Assembly: GCF_013409595.1 (NCBI RefSeq)
Contig: NZ_JACCBD010000001.1
Location: 3,286,001-3,350,000 of the forward strand
Length of the DNA stretch: 64,000 bases
From: Leucobacter aridicollis
GTDB taxonomy: Bacteria > Actinomycetota > Actinomycetes > Actinomycetales > Microbacteriaceae
Direction: 5' to 3'
Shown here: positions 16,430-23,918 of the stretch, piece by piece
Layout: every line of letters begins with the position of its first letter
How positions within the stretch are numbered: the first letter of the stretch is position 1
The notes under the pieces: generated by a model
Database searches by the model: none
Seen by the model: the letters and a program-made list of their open reading frames with translations, nothing else
Told to the model about the DNA's origin: nothing
Made by a program: the position numbers and the translations under genes

Positions 16430-16439
16430 ACATCATACG
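16430..16439 (-). promoter_or_regulatory. ACATCATACG site upstream of the sugar-binding protein gene
   Basis: This 10-mer is identical to the one at 10063-10072 in the GntR divergent region and lies about 60 bp upstream of the lipoprotein ATG. On the coding (minus) strand it reads CGTATGATGT and includes a possible -10 hexamer TATGAT. Confidence 0.4.
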
Positions 16440-16487
16440 TGTGACCTTAAGCACAAGCGCCGACGCAGCATGTACCCTAACCGGGTA

Positions 16488-16535
16488 CCAAAAGAGCGTG
16501 GCCCGGGACATCTACGCTGTCCCCAAGCCACGCTC
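16488..16535 (-). terminator. Rho-independent terminator after the FAH-family gene
   Basis: On the minus strand the arms GAGCGTGGC and GCCACGCTC (16527-16535 and 16494-16502) form a 9-bp stem, with an inner GGGACA/TGTCCC pairing, followed by TTTT. It lies just downstream of the gene ending at 16573 and separates that transcript from the sugar transporter operon. Confidence 0.75.
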
Positions 16536-16572
16536 ACTCTATTTGGTGGCAGTTCAATAACTGCCCATCCAG

Positions 16573-17736
16573 CTACTGCTCCGCGGCAATCCGCTGCTGC
16601 CCCGCCATGAACTCGCGGAGCCCGACTGACCACCGTGGCAGTTCGGACATCTCGCGGACGGTGTTGTGCAGAGCCCCGAGGTGTGGGCTCCGAATCGTCA
16701 CGTTGTCGCCATAGTGATGGGTAAACCCGAGACCCCGCTCCCCACGGTCCTCAGTCGGCGCAAACAGCGTGCCGGTGAACAGCACGAAACCATCCGGGTA
16801 CTGGTGATGCTCGCCATACGTTGCGGCGACGAGATCTTCGAATGGTCGGCTGATTCGCGAGACCGAATTCACCCCCATCATCACATAGCCATCTGCCCCG
16901 TCGACTCTGAGTTCGATGTCCTCGCCGCGCACAGAGTCCAGAGTGAACCGCTCGTCAAATAGCCGAAGAAACGGCCCAACCGCGCTTGAGGCATTGTTGT
17001 CTTTTGCTTTGCCGAGCAGCAGCGCGCTCCGCCCTTCGACGTCGCGCAGGTTCACGTCATTGCCGAGCGTCACGCCACGAATTTCGCCGCGCGAATTCAC
17101 CGACAGCACAAGCTCTGGCTCTGGGTTGTTCCAGGCAGAGAAGTCAGGCACACCAATGCCTGCACCAACGCCGACGGATGCGAGCACAGGCGCCTTCGAG
17201 AACACCTCCGGGTCTGGGCCGATTCCCACCTCAAGATACTGCGACCAGAAGCCACGCTCCTGCAGCACCCGCTTCGCTTCCTGAGCCGCCGGTGAGCCTG
17301 GCTGGAGCGAGGCGAGATCACCGCCAATTGCGGCGGAGACCTCTGCGCGCACGGCCGCAGCTGCGGATGGATCCCCGCCACACCGCTCTTCGATCACACG
17401 CTCCACCATCGAGTCAACGAAGGTGACGCCACACGCTTTTACGACCTGCAGGTCCAGCGGCGCCAGCAGGTAGGGGCGGTCCACATCGCCGGCAAAGCTT
17501 GCCTCGAGCACTTCGTCGAGCGGCCACGTGCGTGTCGCTTCGGCGCTTCTCACCCGAGCGACCGGATCGGCCTCGTCAAGAAGGTCAGATACTGTGGCGA
17601 TGCTGCGACTCAGGTCAACGAGTTCGTCTCCTCGAACCACCGCAACTCGTCCAGCACGAACGGCCGGGTCCCACACTCGAGCGATGAGTGTCGCCTCCGA
17701 CGCATCGGCGGGGAGAACATCAATCGGCTTCAACAT
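16573..17736 (-). CDS. FAH-family protein, 2-keto-3-deoxy sugar acid dehydratase-like
   Basis: A 387-residue member of the fumarylacetoacetate hydrolase superfamily, longer than the usual 280-residue hydrolases. Its length and segments such as VVKACGVTFVDSM, NNPEPELVLSVN, LGNDVNLRDVEG and GYVMMGVNSVSRISRPFEDLV resemble the XylX/AraD1 group, which dehydrate 2-keto-3-deoxy-pentonates to a ketoglutarate semialdehyde. It ends the leftward unit 84 bp after the SDR gene and is followed by a terminator. It may act on 2-keto-3-deoxy-fuconate as a branch to the oxidative route, or on pentonates entering through the same enzymes. No semialdehyde dehydrogenase is present in the window. Confidence 0.72.
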   Translation of the reverse strand: MLKPIDVLPADASEATLIARVWDPAVRAGRVAVVRGDELVDLSRSIATVSDLLDEADPVARVRSAEATRTWPLDEVLEASFAGDVDRPYLLAPLDLQVVKACGVTFVDSMVERVIEERCGGDPSAAAAVRAEVSAAIGGDLASLQPGSPAAQEAKRVLQERGFWSQYLEVGIGPDPEVFSKAPVLASVGVGAGIGVPDFSAWNNPEPELVLSVNSRGEIRGVTLGNDVNLRDVEGRSALLLGKAKDNNASSAVGPFLRLFDERFTLDSVRGEDIELRVDGADGYVMMGVNSVSRISRPFEDLVAATYGEHHQYPDGFVLFTGTLFAPTEDRGERGLGFTHHYGDNVTIRSPHLGALHNTVREMSELPRWSVGLREFMAGQQRIAAEQ

Positions 17737-17820
17737 CTTTGTCCTTTCAAATCTTGCAATAGGGCCGCCGCTCCCCCGCGCGCTGCAGGAGGGCGACGGC
17801 CCATTCGTAGAAGTCAGCTG

Positions 17821-18576
17821 CTACGCCGTGGGCCGCAGCCGGAGTCCGTCCATACCGCCATCGACAGCGAGTGCGGTACCCGTCGTTGACCCGGCAAGCG
17901 GGCTCGCCAGGTATGCGACCGCTGCTGCGACCTCCTCCGGCTGGACGAGCCGCAGGTGCGGCTGGCGCGCCTCGAGCGCCGCGCGCTCCGCCACGGGATC
18001 CGGCGCCGAGTCGAGCAGGCGCTGCACCCACGGCGTGTTTGCCGTGCCTGGATTCACGCAGTTCACCCGGATGCCCTCCCGGAGATGGTCGGCCGCCATC
18101 TGCAGCGTGAGCGAGTACACGGCCCCCTTGGATGCACCGTACAGCGCGCGCTCGGGAAGCCCGGCGGTTACGGCGATCGACGCAGTGTTCACGATCGCGG
18201 CTGCCGGCGACTTGCGGAGCCACGGCAGCGCGGCGCGTGACACTCGCACGAGCCCGAGCACGTTGATGTTGAGCACCCGCTGCCACTCGGCGTCGTCGTT
18301 CGTCTCGATGGTGCCCTGTGCACCGACGCCGGCGTTGTTGACGACGATATCGATGCGGCCAAAGCGCTCCGCCACAGCCTGAATGCCGGCGTTCACGCTG
18401 TCGGTGTCGGCGATGTCGACACGCACGGCGAACACGCCGTCGGGTACGTTCTCGGTGTTCAGGTCAAACACGACCGCCTCGGCGCCGCCGGCGCGAAACC
18501 TGTCGACGATCGCCGCGCCGATCCCGGAAGCCCCACCCGTGACGATCGCGACAAGTCCGTCAAACTCTCCGCTCAT
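17821..18576 (-). CDS. SDR oxidoreductase, probable 2-keto-3-deoxy-L-fuconate dehydrogenase
   Basis: A 251-residue classical short-chain dehydrogenase. It has the cofactor loop VTGGASGIG (about 12-20), NNAGVG, the catalytic Ser in VNTASIA and YGASK with Tyr and Lys. An Asp at the end of the second strand (VVFDLN) suggests NAD rather than NADP. Its ATG overlaps the stop of the FAH hydrolase gene by one base (TGATG). In the known pathway this enzyme oxidises C4 of 2-keto-3-deoxy-L-fuconate, yielding the 2,4-diketo acid cleaved by the neighbouring hydrolase. Assignment rests on this pairing. Confidence 0.83.
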   Translation of the reverse strand: MSGEFDGLVAIVTGGASGIGAAIVDRFRAGGAEAVVFDLNTENVPDGVFAVRVDIADTDSVNAGIQAVAERFGRIDIVVNNAGVGAQGTIETNDDAEWQRVLNINVLGLVRVSRAALPWLRKSPAAAIVNTASIAVTAGLPERALYGASKGAVYSLTLQMAADHLREGIRVNCVNPGTANTPWVQRLLDSAPDPVAERAALEARQPHLRLVQPEEVAAAVAYLASPLAGSTTGTALAVDGGMDGLRLRPTA

Positions 18577-19433
18577 CAGTTCGCCTCCTCGTACGCGACG
18601 TACTCCTGGCGCTGGCCACCGAGGCCGTCGATCGACACCTCGACCACGTCACCCGCCGCGAGGTAGGGGAAGCGGCCCGAGAGCGCGACGCCCTCGGGTG
18701 TACCGGTGAGCACGAGATCGCCGGGCTCGAGCACCATGTACTGGCTGAGCTCGTGCACGATGTGCGCGATGCTGAAGATCATGTCGGCGGTGGTCGAGTC
18801 CTGCCGCGTCTCACCGTTCACGCTGCTGCGCAGTCGCACGTTCTGCGCGTCGATCTCGTCGCGGGTAACGAGCCACGGGCCGGTCGGCGAGAACCCGGGG
18901 GCGGACTTGCCCTTGCCCCACTGGCCGCCCGACAGCTCGATCTGCCAAGTGCGCTCGGACAGGTCGTTCACGACGACGTAGCCCGCGATGTAGTCCTCTG
19001 CCGCTTCGAGCGACTCGATGTAGCTCGCGCGCTTCCCGATGACGATGCCGAGCTCGACCTCCCAGTCGGTCTTAACGCTCCCCTTCGGAATGACGACGAC
19101 ATCGTTCGGCCCAACCACGGTGTTCGGCAGCTTGTTGAAGATGACCATGTTCTCGGGCGGCGCCGAACCCGACTCGGCCGCGTGCGCGGCGTAGTTCATG
19201 CCGACGCACACGAGCGCCGACGGACGTGCGATCGGGGAACCGATGCGCATCTCGGCGGCGCCATCGAGCACGGGCAGCTCGCCGGCGTCGAGCAGACGCT
19301 GCGCTTCGGCGATCCCCGATTCGAGGAATGCGCCGTCGATCTTCGCGGTGACTGCGCGCAGATCGTACGTGGCCGAGTCGGTCACGAGGGCGGGTATTTC
19401 AGCCCCAATGGGACCAAGCTGGGCGAACTTCAT
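18576..19433 (-). CDS. FAH-family hydrolase, probable 2,4-diketo-3-deoxy-L-fuconate hydrolase
   Basis: A 285-residue fumarylacetoacetate hydrolase-family enzyme. Metal ligands are seen in DWEVELGIVIGK (ExE) and in VVNDLSER (Asp), with a conserved Lys in WGKGKSAPGFSP; VGMNYAAHAAE is typical of the group. The group includes the 2,4-diketo-3-deoxy-L-rhamnonate/fuconate hydrolase that cleaves its substrate to pyruvate and L-lactate, which fits its one-base overlap with the SDR gene. The 202-bp upstream gap carries a 15-bp direct repeat, so this gene may head its own transcript rather than depend only on the dehydratase promoter. Confidence 0.85.
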   Translation of the reverse strand: MKFAQLGPIGAEIPALVTDSATYDLRAVTAKIDGAFLESGIAEAQRLLDAGELPVLDGAAEMRIGSPIARPSALVCVGMNYAAHAAESGSAPPENMVIFNKLPNTVVGPNDVVVIPKGSVKTDWEVELGIVIGKRASYIESLEAAEDYIAGYVVVNDLSERTWQIELSGGQWGKGKSAPGFSPTGPWLVTRDEIDAQNVRLRSSVNGETRQDSTTADMIFSIAHIVHELSQYMVLEPGDLVLTGTPEGVALSGRFPYLAAGDVVEVSIDGLGGQRQEYVAYEEAN

Positions 19434-19452
19434 TGAACACTCGTTTCTCGCA

Positions 19453-19552
19453 AAGGTGGGATGTTTGGTTACACACTAGCGCCTTTTTGTGGCGGAGTCT
19501 CCGATTTGTCGCCAGGTTAGCCGCCTCGCCTCAAGTCAAGGTGGGATCTTTG
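19453..19552. promoter_or_regulatory. 15-bp direct repeats in the gap upstream of the FAH/SDR pair
   Basis: AAGGTGGGATGTTTG (19453-19467) and AAGGTGGGATCTTTG (19538-19552) differ by one base and are 85 bp apart, about eight helical turns. They lie in the gap between L-fuconate dehydratase copy 2 and the FAH hydrolase gene. A regulator binding two sites across a DNA loop is a possible reading. The rest of 19434-19635 shows no gene. Confidence 0.4.
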
Positions 19553-19629
19553 TGAGCGCCCTGGGAGCCGGGGTGCTACTGATTCGAACGAACTAGCAAG
19601 AAGCTTTCGTCCGGACGGCGTTGTTCCCG

Positions 19630-20949
19630 TTGGGGTTAGATGCGGCCGGCAGCCCGCAACTCCACCCACCCAGCACCATCAGGGAACACCCACCGATCAC
19701 GCGACTGCGCAACCATCTCAGCACCCGTCCCCGGCAACACCGGAGCAACATAACTCCCGTTCACCACCCGCGCCGGCTCAACAAAATGCTCATGCAGATG
19801 ATCCACAAACTCAACCCGCTTCCACCCAATCTCCCCCGTGAGCGCCGCATAGTCAAAGAACGAATAATGCTGCACCAACTCACACAGCCCCACACCACCA
19901 GCATGCGGACACACCGGCACACCAAACTTCTTCGCCATCACCAGAATCGCGAGATTCTCATTCACGCCAGCAACCCGCGTCGAATCCAACTGCAACACGT
20001 CAAGCGACCCAGCCTGCAACATCTGCTTAAAGATGATCCGGTTCATCACCGCCTCACCCGTCGCCACCTTGATCGGCGCCACACCCCGACGAATATCAGC
20101 ATGCCCCAACACGTCATCAGTGCTCGTGGGCTCCTCAATCCAGAACGGATCAAACTCGGCAAGCGCGTTCGTCCACGCGATCGCCTCATCGACCTCCCAC
20201 CGCTGATTCGCATCAATCGAGATCCGAATCTCTGGCCCCACGGCCTCACGCGCGAGCCGCATCCGCCGCACGTCGTCCTCCAGGCTCGTCCCAACCTTCA
20301 ACTTGATCATGTCGTACCCGGCAGCAACGGCCTCCTTCGACAACCGCACAAGCTTCTCGTCGGAATACCCGAGCCAGCCAGGCGTCGTCGTGTACGCGGG
20401 ATGCCCATTCGCGGCAAGCTCCGCCAACCGCTCAGCCTTCCCGACCTCACCCGCACGCAGAATCTCGAGCGCCTCCTCGGGCGTCAACGCGTTCTGAATG
20501 TGCGTGAAATCGATCGCCGAAACAATCTCCTCGGGACTCATCTCCGCAAGCAGCCGCCACAACGGCTTCCCCTCACGCCTCGCCCGCACATCCCACAACG
20601 TGTTGATCACCGCGCCAGCAGCCATCTGCGAGACGCCCTTCTCCGGGCCAAGCCACCGCAACTGCGAGTCATGCACGAGCCGCTTCGCCGCGGCCCCCAA
20701 ATCACTCACCAACTCATCAAGCTCAAGCCCCACAAGCCGGGCCCCGTAACTCTCAATCGCTTTCGCAACAATCTCGTTGCCACGACCGGCAGTAAACACG
20801 AGACCGTACCCGCGCTCACCATTGTCTGCCTCAAGCACCGCATACGCGGCCGAATAATCAGGATCAACATTGACCGCGTCGGAGCCATCAAGCTCAAGCG
20901 AAGTAGGAAAGCGCACGTCGTAGCTACGCACCGAAGTAATAACAGGCAT
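19630..20949. repeat. 1.32-kb direct repeat, copy 2 (L-fuconate dehydratase gene)
   Basis: Second copy of the 1320-bp block at 2176-3495, same orientation, offset 17454 bp, with three visible base differences. Flanks differ from copy 1 on both sides, so only the coding sequence plus 6 bp beyond the stop was copied or homogenised. Confidence 0.95.
19636..20949 (-). CDS. fucD: L-fuconate dehydratase (enolase superfamily), copy 2
   Basis: A 437-residue enzyme identical to copy 1 except Glu79 for Asp79; the catalytic residues K216, K218, D246, N248, E272, E299 and H349 are unchanged. This copy stands beside the two later enzymes of the pathway (FAH hydrolase and SDR), so it is the one in natural pathway order. 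It lies downstream of a TRAP transporter, from which a strong hairpin separates it. GCAGAGAGG in front of the ATG provides a purine-rich ribosome site unlike that of copy 1. The same G/T-ended codon use sets it apart from its neighbours. Confidence 0.93.
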   Translation of the reverse strand: MPVITSVRSYDVRFPTSLELDGSDAVNVDPDYSAAYAVLEADNGERGYGLVFTAGRGNEIVAKAIESYGARLVGLELDELVSDLGAAAKRLVHDSQLRWLGPEKGVSQMAAGAVINTLWDVRARREGKPLWRLLAEMSPEEIVSAIDFTHIQNALTPEEALEILRAGEVGKAERLAELAANGHPAYTTTPGWLGYSDEKLVRLSKEAVAAGYDMIKLKVGTSLEDDVRRMRLAREAVGPEIRISIDANQRWEVDEAIAWTNALAEFDPFWIEEPTSTDDVLGHADIRRGVAPIKVATGEAVMNRIIFKQMLQAGSLDVLQLDSTRVAGVNENLAILVMAKKFGVPVCPHAGGVGLCELVQHYSFFDYAALTGEIGWKRVEFVDHLHEHFVEPARVVNGSYVAPVLPGTGAEMVAQSRDRWVFPDGAGWVELRAAGRI

Positions 20950-20973
20950 TAGAGACCTCTCTGCAGAAGGGAT

Positions 20974-21002
20974 AGAGAGCCGGGCCGGGGGCCCGGCTCT
21001 CT
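20974..21002 (-). terminator. Strong hairpin between TRAP genes and fucD copy 2
   Basis: A 13-bp perfect stem (AGAGAGCCGGGCC with its complement) and a GGG loop lie just after the dctM stop and before the dehydratase start. There is no U-tract on the minus strand, so it may be a partial terminator or an mRNA-stabilising/processing stem inside one long transcript. Confidence 0.55.
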
Positions 21003-21014
21003 AGTGAGGAATAA

Positions 21015-22295
21015 CTAGACAAAACCCAAGAGCCCTGGCAACCAGAGGCTTAACGCGGGGACCAAGGTAATGAGGACCAGGGTGATGAGCATCGGAATGA
21101 AGAATGGCAAGACCCCACGGATGACTGTTGCTACCGGTGCACCTGTCACGCTCGAGAGCACGAACAAGACGAGCCCCACCGGAGGCGTGATCAGGCCAAT
21201 AACCAGGTTGAAGATCACCATGACCCCAAACTGCACGGGACTTATCCCAAAGGCCTCAGCGACAGGACCGAGAACCGGCACGAGAATGAGAATCGCTGCT
21301 GTCGGTTCGAGAACACATCCGACGATGAGCAGCAATACATTGACGAGCAACAGGAAGACCCACGGGCTATCCGTGAAGTTCAGAATGAAGTCTGCTGCGA
21401 TCTGAGGCGCCTGCTCCCTCGCAAGTACCCAGCCAAACAGAGCCGCGGCGGCGACAATCAACAGGACTGACCCCGCCGTCTCAACAGACGAGAGCAACAT
21501 CCGCCAGATCTTTCGGGGGCTTAGTGCGCGGTAGCAGAGCGAGAGAACGAAGATATACAGCACACCAATGCCCGAGGCCTCGGTTGGTGTGAAGATCCCC
21601 GACAGGATTCCACCGAGAATGATGACTCCTGCGCCGGCCGCCGGCAGCGCGCCAAGGGCGGTTCGGCCGCGCTCCTTCCAGCTCGCTTTCGGCAGCCGGA
21701 GGGATTCATCCTTTCGGGTAAGGAACCAGACGAGACCACATAGAGCGGCAATCAGCACCAATGCGGGTACAAGGCCAGCCATGAAAAGCGCACCGACGGA
21801 AACGCCAGCCGTGACTGCGTAAATAATCGCTGGAATACTCGGCGGAATCATCGGGGCGATCAATGACGAGGCCGCTGTAACTCCAAGACTGAATTCTTGA
21901 CTGTAACCGCGCTTGATCATTGCCGGCACCTGAACCTTGCCCATTGCGGCCGCATCGGCGATCGCCGCGCCGCTCATCCAGGAGAAGCCGAAACTCGTGG
22001 CCACATTCACATAGCCCAAGCTCCCGCGAATATGCCCGAGGAACGCTACACCCGCGTTGTAAAGGCGATCGGAAATACCTGACTCGTTTGCAAGATTTCC
22101 AAGCAGAATGAACAGTGGCACCGCGAGCAGGGCGAAGTCGTTCACACCTGAGGTGATCTGCTGGACTGCAATGGAGAAGTTTGCAGTGGGTTCAAGCCAA
22201 ACATATATCAGTGCCGGCGCCAGCAGCGAGATTGCCACAGGTACCCGGAACGCTAGCAGCACGAGCAGGCCGCCCAACATGATTACGAGGGTCAC
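21015..22295 (-). CDS. dctM: TRAP transporter large permease DctM
   Basis: A 426-residue, very hydrophobic protein with about 12 helices and typical DctM features: LGNLANESGISDRLYNAG, the GFSWMSGAAIADAAAMG stretch and a PPSIPAIIYAV loop. It forms the transport channel of a tripartite ATP-independent (sodium-driven) importer of acidic substrates. It overlaps the dctQ gene by 4 bp. In this setting the likely cargo is a sugar acid such as L-fuconate, or lactate. Confidence 0.93.
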   Translation of the reverse strand: MTLVIMLGGLLVLLAFRVPVAISLLAPALIYVWLEPTANFSIAVQQITSGVNDFALLAVPLFILLGNLANESGISDRLYNAGVAFLGHIRGSLGYVNVATSFGFSWMSGAAIADAAAMGKVQVPAMIKRGYSQEFSLGVTAASSLIAPMIPPSIPAIIYAVTAGVSVGALFMAGLVPALVLIAALCGLVWFLTRKDESLRLPKASWKERGRTALGALPAAGAGVIILGGILSGIFTPTEASGIGVLYIFVLSLCYRALSPRKIWRMLLSSVETAGSVLLIVAAAALFGWVLAREQAPQIAADFILNFTDSPWVFLLLVNVLLLIVGCVLEPTAAILILVPVLGPVAEAFGISPVQFGVMVIFNLVIGLITPPVGLVLFVLSSVTGAPVATVIRGVLPFFIPMLITLVLITLVPALSLWLPGLLGFV

Positions 22296-22855
22296 TCGCT
22301 CACTCCTTCCGGCCCTGCAGCCACTGTGCTCCGTTTGCGGGCTTGCGCCATGTCAAATCCGGAATTGAGCACACCGTGAATAAAAATCAACGCAAACCCG
22401 ACTGCGGCTGCACCGTAGACCACGCTCATGGGAAGCTGTGTGGCGGGCGCTTTGATCGCGCTCGCAAGCACAGCGAACTGTGCGCCCGCCACCGCGAGAA
22501 CTCCTGAGACGATCAGTACGACCACGATGGCAATGCCGTTCACAATCCGTTCTCCGACCTTGCCGAGTGCCTTCGCGAGGATATCCACCGCGATGTGCTG
22601 GCGACGTGCCATAACAAAACCTGCCCCTAGGAACGCAAGCCACACCAGGGAGAATCGTGCGAGCTCTTCTGTCCAGGTCAAGGGGCTATGGAATACGTAA
22701 CGGCTCACGACCTGCAGCAGAACCAACGAGAATGTAGCGACGAGCGCAAGGCTCGAGAGGGCGCGTTCGGCACCAACAAGCCACCGAACTACCCGGCTTG
22801 AACGTTCGAGTTCGTCTAGCTCGTCCGGCGGGACCGTAACAAGTGCCTCACTCAC
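22292..22855 (-). CDS. dctQ: TRAP transporter small permease DctQ
   Basis: A 187-residue protein with four membrane helices and the conserved FSLVWLAFLGAGFVMARRQHI segment of the DctQ family. It partners DctM, overlapping it by 4 bp, and overlaps the binding-protein gene by 4 bp as well. The N- and C-terminal tails are hydrophilic and charged. Confidence 0.9.
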   Translation of the reverse strand: MSEALVTVPPDELDELERSSRVVRWLVGAERALSSLALVATFSLVLLQVVSRYVFHSPLTWTEELARFSLVWLAFLGAGFVMARRQHIAVDILAKALGKVGERIVNGIAIVVVLIVSGVLAVAGAQFAVLASAIKAPATQLPMSVVYGAAAVGFALIFIHGVLNSGFDMAQARKRSTVAAGPEGVSE

Positions 22856-23862
22856 TTGCCGGCCCGAATGTCAGAGTACAGCTCGCCCCAAACCGGGTTC
22901 TTCGAAAACTCGGAAACTGCGGCCTTTGCAAACTCATCTCGCTTCACGGCGTCGTTGATGGCAATCGACCCGTCCGACGACCACGTCGCGATGATCTCAG
23001 ATTCCTGGGTCTCGACACACTCCTGGACTGCCGCAGCTGCAGACTCAAGCGCAGCCGTGAAACTTGCATTCTGCTCTGCGCTCAACCGGTTCCCGAGTGA
23101 TTCCTGAGTCGTGAGGAACACGCCCTGAACCATGTGCCCGGTGAGATTGACGACCTTCTGGACTTCGTTGAGCTTCGCGGTAGCGATTGTCGGCAACGGA
23201 TTCTCCTGCGCCTCAATCACCCCTTGCTGTAGCCCGAGATACACCTCGCTCAGTGCCATAGGCGTCGCCGTTCCGCCCATGACTTCGGTGTTCTTCAAGT
23301 ACATCGGTGCATCCGGAGTACGAATTTTCAAGCCCTTCATGTCGGCCGGCGAGGAGATCTCCTTGTTCGCGGTCACGTGGCGCGTGCCGTAGTACCAGCC
23401 AGACTGCACGCGTAGTCCACTCTGGGACGCAAGTTCGTCGAATACGCCTGCCATCAGGTCGCTGTTCAACGTGCTGTTGAAGTGCTCGACGTCGTCAAAA
23501 AGGTAGGCAGCGTCGAATACCGCAGCTGGCTCGTACCAGGTGCCCAGGAACGAAGAGCCGGCAACAGCGATATCGAGCGCCCCCGTCGCAACTTGCTCGA
23601 GGGCTTCGGCTTCGCTACCAAGCTGTGCTGCGGGGAAACTCTTCACCGTGATCCCGCTGCCGTCCAGTTCGTCCTGCAGGGTCTTCACGCCACAGGTTTC
23701 GACAGGGTGGGCTGCCTCGTACACATGGGCTAGCCGGAGCGTGACGTCGCCGTCGCCTCCAGCACCGTTTGACGCGGGGGCGCCACTGCAACCAGCAAGT
23801 GCGAGCGCGGCCGCGGCGCCGAGCGCAGCGATCCCAACGAGGCGAGTCTTCTGGGTATTCAT
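22852..23862 (-). CDS. dctP: TRAP transporter substrate-binding lipoprotein DctP
   Basis: A 336-residue DctP-family receptor. The signal peptide ends in the lipobox ALAGC (Cys25), so it is membrane anchored, as expected in a Gram-positive cell. The family features include EIGGQ-like KSFPAAQLGSEAEALEQV, the KGLKIRTPDAPMY segment, which contains the conserved Arg that binds the substrate carboxylate, and ALSEVYLGLQQGVIEAQENP. The conserved Arg points to an acidic ligand. The gene follows the Ldh-type dehydrogenase by 56 bp and begins the three-gene transporter. Confidence 0.92.
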   Translation of the reverse strand: MNTQKTRLVGIAALGAAAALALAGCSGAPASNGAGGDGDVTLRLAHVYEAAHPVETCGVKTLQDELDGSGITVKSFPAAQLGSEAEALEQVATGALDIAVAGSSFLGTWYEPAAVFDAAYLFDDVEHFNSTLNSDLMAGVFDELASQSGLRVQSGWYYGTRHVTANKEISSPADMKGLKIRTPDAPMYLKNTEVMGGTATPMALSEVYLGLQQGVIEAQENPLPTIATAKLNEVQKVVNLTGHMVQGVFLTTQESLGNRLSAEQNASFTAALESAAAAVQECVETQESEIIATWSSDGSIAINDAVKRDEFAKAAVSEFSKNPVWGELYSDIRAGK

Positions 23863-23918
23863 TCCGGTTCTCCTTCGAACGTGCGCGCACCGTGCGCGCG
23901 GATGACAACGTGAGTGAT

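Noticed and set aside
2176..20949. The two fucD copies as ends of a composite transposon
   Set aside because: No transposase, terminal inverted repeats or target-site duplications; the repeats encode a metabolic enzyme. Recombination between them remains possible and is noted as a finding.
19621..20952. 443-codon open frame antisense to fucD copy 2
   Set aside because: Same shadow as above, nearly identical because the underlying gene is duplicated.
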